Assembly (NCBI RefSeq): GCF_900102965.1
Contig: NZ_FNGM01000003.1
Span: forward strand, 419,100-483,099
Source of the DNA: Paenibacillus jilunlii
GTDB taxonomy: Bacteria > Bacillota > Bacilli > Paenibacillales > Paenibacillaceae
Direction of reading: 5' to 3'
Length of the DNA stretch: 64,000 nucleotides
The stretch's first letter is position 1; every line of letters starts with the position of its first letter. Below are positions 55,702 through 62,073 of the stretch, in pieces. The translations under genes were made by a program, and so were the position numbers. Below the pieces are notes generated by a model. It saw only the letters and a program-made list of their open reading frames with translations. It was not told the origin of the DNA and ran no database searches.

Positions 55702-55721
55702 CGAATACACCATTGTATTCG
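55702..55721 (-). promoter_or_regulatory. ANTAR target hairpin P1
   Basis: Leftward CGAATAC and GTATTCG form a perfect 7-bp stem around the hexaloop AATGGT (A at loop position 1, G at 4). It is separated from P2 by four bases. Confidence 0.75.
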
Positions 55722-55746
55722 AAGACTTGTTGAAATTCTTACACCG

Positions 55747-55776
55747 ACTATACTACAGGAATTCAATTTACGTCAA
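55747..55776 (-). promoter_or_regulatory. nirB promoter
   Basis: TTGACG (-35, 55776-55771) and TATAGT (-10, 55752-55747) are 18 bases apart. The transcript would begin near 55740, leaving a leader of about 150 bases that holds P1, P2 and the terminator. Confidence 0.65.
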
Positions 55777-55787
55777 TATTGTTAACA
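55771..55787. promoter_or_regulatory. Weak TnrA/GlnR-like site over the nirB -35
   Basis: Leftward TGTTAACAATATTGACG keeps TGTNA at one end but has three mismatches to TGTNANAWWWTNTNACA, and overlaps the -35 element. Confidence 0.3.
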
Positions 55788-55833
55788 CATAAAATTTTAT
55801 AATTTTAATTTATCGACAAAATCACATAATTTG

Positions 55834-55850
55834 TGTTATATAATATTACA
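55834..55850. promoter_or_regulatory. Perfect TnrA/GlnR box
   Basis: TGTTATATAATATTACA fits TGTNANAWWWTNTNACA at every fixed position. It lies between nirB and the ANTAR gene, about 75 bases before the ANTAR start, and overlaps a TATAAT element for that gene. Confidence 0.7.
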
Positions 55851-55923
55851 TCACCTTTTTTTCTTATCTAAGATGTAATTCTTCCCCACCCGATGACTAC
55901 GAAGTAAAAAGGAGCGTCAAACT

Positions 55924-56520
55924 ATGCATTCCCTGTTGATTATTCAGAATAACAAAACAGAGAACGTCACAGAAGAGCGTTCATCAACAGGACCGGACTC
56001 CCTGCTTCGTTCCTGTGGTTATGTAGTCACGGCTGCAGCTTCTCCAGAGGAGGCGAAGCTGATGATCCGTGATGCGGATGCTTCCATCCTCGATCTGCCG
56101 GTTACAGAGATCAACACCTGGAGAGCATCGCTGATGCAGTGCAAAACCGCTCCCATTCTATGGTGGTGCACCTCATCAACGGCGAACTTGTCGGTTGCTG
56201 CCTGCGGGGATGATATTATGGTGGACGGAATTTTGTCCCCTTCCATGCAGCCTCAGGACATTCACTGGATTCTTCATTTCAGTGCCAGGCAATGCTTCGA
56301 GCGCCAGCAGTGGCTCAAGGAGCGGGAGCAGCTGTTGTCACGGATTGAAGAGCGCAAATGGATTGATATGGCCAAAGGCATCCTCTCCAAAGCCAAGAAT
56401 ATCAGCGAATCCGAAGCCTATGACCTTCTTCGCAAGCAAGCCATGAATGAACGCAAGCGGATGGTTGATGTAGCTACTTCTATAGTTAAGGTGTATCAAC
56501 TGCTGCAGGATCAAACTTAA
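55924..56520 (+). CDS. ANTAR-domain RNA-binding antiterminator (NasT-like)
   Basis: A 198-residue protein. The N-terminal ~125 residues resemble a degenerate receiver with LLIIQNN at the start and IDGILSPSMQPQ-like end, but I do not see a full phosphorylation pocket. Residues about 135-195 form an ANTAR domain: LSRIEERKWIDMAKGILSKA, then NISESEAYDLLRKQAMNERK and ATSIVKVY. AAGGAG lies 9 bases before the ATG. ANTAR proteins bind dual hexaloop hairpins to prevent termination; such hairpins lie in the adjacent nirB leader. Confidence 0.88.
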   Translation: MHSLLIIQNNKTENVTEERSSTGPDSLLRSCGYVVTAAASPEEAKLMIRDADASILDLPVTEINTWRASLMQCKTAPILWWCTSSTANLSVAACGDDIMVDGILSPSMQPQDIHWILHFSARQCFERQQWLKEREQLLSRIEERKWIDMAKGILSKAKNISESEAYDLLRKQAMNERKRMVDVATSIVKVYQLLQDQT

Positions 56521-56532
56521 GGAGAATCCCAT

Positions 56533-57585
56533 ATGATTAATATTCTAAAAGAAGTCGCCCGGGGCAAACGGGGAGCCCGTGATTTAAGCTACCAGGAAGC
56601 GGAATACGCAGCGGAGGCCATTCTCAGCCAGACAGCTTCACCTGTGCAGATCGGTGCTTTTCTGATTGCGGAACGGATTAAGCTGGAGAGCATTGAAGAG
56701 CTGGAGGCCTTTGTGTCCGTCTGCCGCAAATACGCCCACCGTGAACCGGTACAGCAGGGTCTGGATTGTGCCGGTCCTTATGATGGCCGGAAGAAGTCTT
56801 TTGCCGCAACGTTTCCGACTTCCTTCTTATGTGCTGCGGCGGGTCTTCCTGTCACCCTTCACGGGTCAGCCTCATTACCGCCTAAATGGGGGATTACCCT
56901 GCAGGATATTATTCAGGAATCGGGGATTGAGGCGACTGCGCTCAGCCGGGCGGAAGTGGTGGAATCTGCAGGCAAAAGCGGTGTGCTGTACGTCCATGCG
57001 GAAGCGTGGTGTCCGCCTCTTGCGTCTATCCGCCAGCTTCGTGAGGATATCGGCATGCGGACGATCTTGAATACGGTAGAAAAGTTCATTGATTACGCCT
57101 GCTCGCCTTACATCGTATTTGGAATCTATCATAATACGGTCTTTGACCGCATCTCCAGAATGATTCTTAAGCTTGGCTACCGCAAAGGCCTGGTTGTACA
57201 AGGAGCGGAAGGCTCCGAGGATCTCTATATCGACCGCCCGAACAGGGTATATTACGTGGCAGATGGAACAGCCCAATTAGACATTATTGATCCGGAGCTG
57301 TTAGGTTTGGAAACGCCGGTGCCGGAAATGGACTGGACTCCCCGGCTGCAATTGTCGGCAGCAGAAGCTGTGCTGCAGGGAGGCGGACATATCGCCTTTT
57401 ACAATCAAGTGCTGCTTAATGGGGCTGCCCGCCTGCATCTGGCCGGAAAAGTCAATTCGATTGAAGAAGGCCTCTATACCTGCAAGCATCTGCTGGATAA
57501 CGGTGACGCCTGGGTAGTCTATACGAAATGGAGAAGCTCACTGCTTGGCAGCAAAACCCCGTCAGAGTCTGGCTTGTCCATCTGA
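56533..57585 (+). CDS. TrpD2/YbiB-like anthranilate-phosphoribosyltransferase-fold protein
   Basis: A 350-residue protein with the phosphoribosyltransferase-III fold: an N-terminal helical domain (LSYQEAEYAAEAILS, QIGAFLIAERIK), then the C-terminal domain (GIRMRTILNTVEKF-like GMRTILNTVEKF, VVQGAEGSEDL). The GTGGD motif of true TrpD is replaced by CAGPYDGRKKSF, so it is probably not the tryptophan enzyme. TrpD2/YbiB proteins bind nucleic acid. AAGGAG precedes the ATG and the gene follows the ANTAR gene by 12 bases. Confidence 0.75.
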   Translation: MINILKEVARGKRGARDLSYQEAEYAAEAILSQTASPVQIGAFLIAERIKLESIEELEAFVSVCRKYAHREPVQQGLDCAGPYDGRKKSFAATFPTSFLCAAAGLPVTLHGSASLPPKWGITLQDIIQESGIEATALSRAEVVESAGKSGVLYVHAEAWCPPLASIRQLREDIGMRTILNTVEKFIDYACSPYIVFGIYHNTVFDRISRMILKLGYRKGLVVQGAEGSEDLYIDRPNRVYYVADGTAQLDIIDPELLGLETPVPEMDWTPRLQLSAAEAVLQGGGHIAFYNQVLLNGAARLHLAGKVNSIEEGLYTCKHLLDNGDAWVVYTKWRSSLLGSKTPSESGLSI

Positions 57586-57594
57586 AGCATAAAC

Positions 57595-57636
57595 CAAAAA
57601 AACGCGTACCCGTACTCAAACGGATGCGCGTTTTTA
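57595..57636 (+). terminator. Terminator of the ANTAR-TrpD2 operon
   Basis: Interrupted stem AACGCG/CGCGTT with inner CCGT/ACGG pairing and TTTTT tail, 10 bases after the stop. Confidence 0.8.
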
Positions 57637-57677
57637 CTTTTTACTGCCTTCTTTCAAATGCCTCAGAGGGTTCCCTC

Positions 57678-58172
57678 TTACTTCAAATTCAACGCCTGCT
57701 GCGGCTTGCCTGTTGTTGAATCCCTTTGCGGCTCACGCGCCCCTCCTAACTTGAACACCAGAATCCCTCCAACAATGACCAGCACTCCGATAAGCTGATT
57801 GAAGGAAAACGCCACCTTGGTCAGGCCCAGCCAGCCCAGTGAATCCCAGAGAAGTGCAAATCCCAGCTGCGAGGTGAGCACGATGGAAATGGCATAAGTA
57901 GGTCCAAGCAGCCGGGTGGCCTGCACCAGACAGATGACCACGCCTACGCCGATCATGCCGCTGAACCAATACCAGGGCTGCATATGCTGCAGGGTGAACA
58001 TATTTTTGCCTTCCATAATCAGTCCCATTAGCAGTGAGGCGATAAATCCCATACCTAACACCAAGGTTGTAGTGGACCAAGACCCCGTATGCTCATTGAC
58101 CTTAGTGTTGAAAATATTCTGTAAACTAACCAGCGAACCGGCGATCAGCGCCAATATTAATCCTATTAACAT
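57678..58172 (-). CDS. DMT-family transporter (DUF606/YdcZ), copy 1
   Basis: A 164-residue membrane protein with five hydrophobic segments, for example LIGLILALIAGSLVSLQNIF (family signature) and LIGVLVIVGGILVFKLG. Small DUF606 proteins often act in pairs, and copy 2 lies on the same strand at 58932-59357. Confidence 0.82.
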   Translation of the reverse strand: MLIGLILALIAGSLVSLQNIFNTKVNEHTGSWSTTTLVLGMGFIASLLMGLIMEGKNMFTLQHMQPWYWFSGMIGVGVVICLVQATRLLGPTYAISIVLTSQLGFALLWDSLGWLGLTKVAFSFNQLIGVLVIVGGILVFKLGGAREPQRDSTTGKPQQALNLK

Positions 58173-58211
58173 TTCTAATTCACTCCATTCAAAAGCATAA
58201 TCTTATGTCTT

Positions 58212-58916
58212 TCAGTTAGACTCATAGATGTTGCGGCTCGCAAGTGCGGTAAGCCCTGCCTTGTCTTTTACCAGAAGATGTCCGTTTTCCCTTTCGATCA
58301 GGCCGTCTTGTGTAAGCTTGTGAATGACCCGGTTCAAATGCCTGTAGCTTGTTCCAATAAAATTGGCGGTGTCGGTCAGGTTGATCGTACTCAGCTGGCC
58401 GGTAAAGTTAGGATCGGATTCATCATAGGAGATGGACAGCAAATAACTGGCTAGCCGCACTTCTACAGGATGCATCAGATTCAAGCTGAGGAAATTGGAT
58501 TTGCGGTAGAACTTCTGAGTGATCATTTCCAGCATAAAATGCAGCAGGGGCGGATGCTCCTTGCCGTATTTGTTCAGCCAGCGGTATTCTAGGCCAAGCA
58601 TATGCACCGGGGATACGGCCTCCACCGTATTAATCATTTCCGTGCCTTGAATGTATTCGACATCACCGATCAGCTCCAGCGGTGTTTTGAACGAGATAAT
58701 CAGCGTTTTTCCTTCAGGAGTGGTGGTGAAGATTTTCAGCTTCCCTTTGACCAGAACGTATAGATATTCGGAAGGATCACCTTTGGAGCAGATATGCTCC
58801 CCTTGTGCGAAGCTGTAGAGATGCAGATGCCCGCTAAGCTGTTCATTAAAAATAGCCGTCAGGGAATATGCTGCAATGTATGCCTGAAGCTGCTCCGAAT
58901 CCTGAATTTCTTTCAT
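58212..58916 (-). CDS. Crp/Fnr-family regulator (YeiL-like)
   Basis: A 234-residue regulator. The beta-roll core has EHICSKGDPSEYLYVLVKGK and LIGDVEYIQG; the HTH reads ANFIGTSYRHLNRVIHKL with the usual order of the family. There is a single Cys at about residue 46, so no iron-sulfur cluster is expected. It lies between two DUF606 genes on the same strand and probably controls them. Confidence 0.85.
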   Translation of the reverse strand: MKEIQDSEQLQAYIAAYSLTAIFNEQLSGHLHLYSFAQGEHICSKGDPSEYLYVLVKGKLKIFTTTPEGKTLIISFKTPLELIGDVEYIQGTEMINTVEAVSPVHMLGLEYRWLNKYGKEHPPLLHFMLEMITQKFYRKSNFLSLNLMHPVEVRLASYLLSISYDESDPNFTGQLSTINLTDTANFIGTSYRHLNRVIHKLTQDGLIERENGHLLVKDKAGLTALASRNIYESN

Positions 58917-58931
58917 GGCCTGCTCCCATTC

Positions 58932-59357
58932 TTAAAATTTCAAAATCACCACACCGGCAATCATCATCCCGATTCCGATAAACTGCGGCAGCCGCATCTT
59001 CTGCTTCATAACACCGAACCACCCTTTGATATCAATCAGAAAGGTCAGGCAGAGCTGGGCGATCAGCAGTGCGGAAATGGTAAGTGTTACACCGATGTCC
59101 TGAATAGCTGTAACTTCGCTGAAAATAACAAATGCGGCCAGCGCCCCGCCGAACAGATATAAAGGTTTGACCTGCTTAAATCCCTGTTTCTTCGCATCCC
59201 GCACGAACAGCAGAATCATCAGCGCCATTACGAATCCGGTAAATTGGGTAATCGTTGCAGCCTGCCAGGTGCCAATATCCTGGCTGATCCTGGCGTTGGC
59301 CACCCCTTGCAGGGTAATGCAGGCCCCGCCGATAAAGGCAAAAATAATCCCTTTCAT
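58932..59357 (-). CDS. DMT-family transporter (DUF606/YdcZ), copy 2
   Basis: A 141-residue protein with the signature GIIFAFIGGACITLQGVANA and closing FIGIGMMIAGVVILKF. It differs in sequence from copy 1, so the two may form a heteromer. It ends 16 bases before the Crp/Fnr gene starts. Confidence 0.82.
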   Translation of the reverse strand: MKGIIFAFIGGACITLQGVANARISQDIGTWQAATITQFTGFVMALMILLFVRDAKKQGFKQVKPLYLFGGALAAFVIFSEVTAIQDIGVTLTISALLIAQLCLTFLIDIKGWFGVMKQKMRLPQFIGIGMMIAGVVILKF

Positions 59358-59546
59358 AACTTCTCTCCTCTGTCTTAATCTCTGTATTCATTAAAAGACA
59401 TATTCATGATTTGCGGTAGGACATATGTCCTCAGCATCGTAACCGGTCCTCCGGGAAAAACTGTCCAGAGACAGCAGAAAGCCCGTCTTGGCCGCAAAAG
59501 GGCTTCAAACGGGCTTAAATCATGCGCTGTGCTGCCGCATTGAACG

Positions 59547-59951
59547 TTAATTCAGCAGCTTCTGCTTATAGAGCTGGTCAAAAATCATCCGGCTGACAGC
59601 CGACACCCGCTCCCGGTCTTCATAGGCAAGCCAAGCGATCTCGGCAATTTCCGAGGCCGGAGTCAATTCTCCGGTGTAATCGGCTGTAAAACAAGCCATC
59701 TTCACCTGAACGCCTTCAGCTTTGCCATGGGCGGCAGCTTCAAAACTGCCGAAAGGTGTGACTGTATCGGACAGGATGTCCACGGACAGCTCTTCTTTGA
59801 CTTCCCGGATCAGCGTCTGGACATCCGTCTCGCCGGACTCTCTTTTTCCTCCGGGAAAATAATAAGTATCTTTACCTTGAGAGCGTGCGCCCAGCACACG
59901 TCCTTCTGATATAACAATCCAGGCCACCTTATCGATGATTCCGTTCATCAT
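59547..59951 (-). CDS. Nudix hydrolase
   Basis: A 134-residue protein with the Nudix box in FPGGKRESGETDVQTLIREV followed by KEELSVDI, near residues 32-57. GAGGAGG lies 9 bases before the first ATG. It removes a nucleoside diphosphate from an unknown derivative, often an oxidised nucleotide. Confidence 0.88.
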   Translation of the reverse strand: MMNGIIDKVAWIVISEGRVLGARSQGKDTYYFPGGKRESGETDVQTLIREVKEELSVDILSDTVTPFGSFEAAAHGKAEGVQVKMACFTADYTGELTPASEIAEIAWLAYEDRERVSAVSRMIFDQLYKQKLLN

Positions 59952-60037
59952 TCCAGTAATCCTCCTCAGCTTCTTCTCTCCAGGTCCTAATTAAAAAACA
60001 TATCCGGAGATTAGGATAGGACATATGTCCCGGCGGA

Positions 60038-62011
60038 TCAGCTGATGGGTCCAAAGTCGTTTTTGATGTGCATATGCGCTTGTGCTTCATCCCAAGGGAC
60101 GGAATAGGACTGGCCTTTGGCGCAAAAGATAGATGATGAGGGATACGCCGGATCGGCATCCTTATTGTAATTTTTGAGTGCGATGACTGACTCCGTCTGG
60201 TGACAAGGCTGGTACCCCGCAACCTTTAGCGAGAGAGCGCCTTTCCCTTGGGTCATTGCAGCCAGCCGGACTGCGTAATTCAAAAAAGTGGCTACCGGTA
60301 CCTTGCCGGTGATAACCGCTTTGGTTCCGGTGATCTCCGGTGGACCAAAGCTGCCGTTCGCCTGCTGGATGTCTGTCATTACTTTCCCCAAGTCATCGGT
60401 GTCTATCCTGATTTTGAGGTCATAGACCGGTTCAAGCAGGATATTCTCAGCCTGCTCCAGCCCCTGGCGTAAGGCGCGGAGCGCTGCTTCCCGGAAATCG
60501 CCGCCATGCGTATGCTTGTTATGCGCTCTTCCGCTCAGCAGTGTCATCCGCAGATCGGTGAGCGGCGAACCCGTAAGCAATCCATGATGCCCGCTCTCCA
60601 GCAGATATTGCCCGATTTGGTGCTGGTAGCCCACTGCCAGATCATCGGGGTGGCACTCGTTGATGAACACCAGGCCGCCGCCCCGTTCACCCGGTTCAAT
60701 CCGCAGCAGGACCTCGGCATAGTGCTTCAGCGGCTCAAAATGTCCGCAGCCATACACCGGAGCAGCTATTGTCTCCTTGTATAGAATCTCCGGCGGGCCA
60801 AACGCCACCGGAATCATGAACCGGTCCCGCAGGATCTGCTCCAGAATCTCCAGCTGAATCTGGCCCATCACCTGAATATGCAGCTCCTGCAGCGTCATAT
60901 CCCAGCTAACATTCAGAGAAGGGTCCTCTGCTCCCAGCAGTTGAAAGGCCGTCAGCACCTCCTTCAGATGCACCGGCGGCTCGAACAGCACCCTGGACTT
61001 CAGCGTTGGGGCCAGTTCGCTGTCCCGTCTGTCCTGCAACACCCCAACACCGTCCCCCGGCCTAACGGCCGACAGCCCGGTGACTGCAAACAGCTCACCC
61101 GCCGCTGCCCAATCCACCGGGACATACTTCAGGGCATTCACTTTACGGATTCCGGTAATCCGCTCCGGTTCCGCCTCCGCTGACGCTCCACAATTCAGCT
61201 CTTCCCTTACCTTGAGCACTCCCTGAAGTGCTTTGATATAGGTCATCCGGGTCCCCTTCTCATCATGACGGATTTTGTACACTCTGCCTGCAAAAGGAAG
61301 TCCGGCATCATAATCCGTTACGGTCAGCGACTTCAGCCTGTCCAGAAAAACATCAATGCCCACATCCAGCAAAGCAGAGCCCGCCATGCATGGGAATATG
61401 GTGCCTTCCCGGATCATAGACCTCATCGCTTCCTGCCAATCTGCATCGTTCAATGACCCTTCAAGATAAGCGTCCAGCAGCCGTTCATCGCGTTCAGCCA
61501 GAAAAACCTTCAACTCCTCAGAGGTTTCTCCGCTTTCCGATTCCGGGAGCAGCACTGCACTGCCGCTCAGGCCGCTGTAGATTTCACCGAACACACGCTG
61601 TGGATCGGCACCGGTACGGTCTGTTTTATTGATAAAAAAGAAGGTCGGAATCCCGTGACTGCGCAGCAGCTGCCAGACGGTTTCCGTATGGCCTTCCACA
61701 CCTTCGACGGCGCTGACAATCACTACAGCATAATCCAGCACCTGCAGCGCGCGCTCCATCTCCGGTGAGAAATCGACATGTCCGGGAGTATCCAGCAGAA
61801 AATACCGCGTGTCGCCGAGGACAAACTCTGCCTGATCCGCAAACACGGTAATCCCACGCGCTTTTTCAATCTCATGGGTATCCAAAAAGGTATCCTTATG
61901 GTCCACTCTGCCCCGGCTGCGTATTGCCTGTGTATGATAAAGCAGCTGCTCGGCAAAAGTGGTTTTACCGGCGTCGACATGCGCGAGCAGTCCGATGGTA
62001 ATATTTTTCAT
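60038..62011 (-). CDS. TetM/TetO-like ribosomal-protection GTPase
   Basis: A 657-residue translational GTPase: G1 AHVDAGKTT, G3 DTPGHVDFSPE, G4 NKTD and a C-terminal EF-G-like domain region containing GGDFREAALRALRQGLEQAE. This is the ribosomal-protection class (TetM, OtrA, TetB(P)); chromosomal members in Paenibacillus may have house-keeping roles. GGAGGTG lies about 14 bases before the ATG. No regulatory leader peptide or mobile element is visible nearby, so acquired resistance is not supported. Confidence 0.85.
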   Translation of the reverse strand: MKNITIGLLAHVDAGKTTFAEQLLYHTQAIRSRGRVDHKDTFLDTHEIEKARGITVFADQAEFVLGDTRYFLLDTPGHVDFSPEMERALQVLDYAVVIVSAVEGVEGHTETVWQLLRSHGIPTFFFINKTDRTGADPQRVFGEIYSGLSGSAVLLPESESGETSEELKVFLAERDERLLDAYLEGSLNDADWQEAMRSMIREGTIFPCMAGSALLDVGIDVFLDRLKSLTVTDYDAGLPFAGRVYKIRHDEKGTRMTYIKALQGVLKVREELNCGASAEAEPERITGIRKVNALKYVPVDWAAAGELFAVTGLSAVRPGDGVGVLQDRRDSELAPTLKSRVLFEPPVHLKEVLTAFQLLGAEDPSLNVSWDMTLQELHIQVMGQIQLEILEQILRDRFMIPVAFGPPEILYKETIAAPVYGCGHFEPLKHYAEVLLRIEPGERGGGLVFINECHPDDLAVGYQHQIGQYLLESGHHGLLTGSPLTDLRMTLLSGRAHNKHTHGGDFREAALRALRQGLEQAENILLEPVYDLKIRIDTDDLGKVMTDIQQANGSFGPPEITGTKAVITGKVPVATFLNYAVRLAAMTQGKGALSLKVAGYQPCHQTESVIALKNYNKDADPAYPSSSIFCAKGQSYSVPWDEAQAHMHIKNDFGPIS

Positions 62012-62073
62012 AAAGTAATGCTATACACCTCCATGGATATGGGGGGCTGCTTCAGTCTTATAAGCCTCCCGCT

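Noticed and set aside
60038-62011. Acquired tetracycline resistance element
   Set aside because: No transposase, leader peptide or composition change nearby; chromosomal members of this GTPase family are common in relatives.
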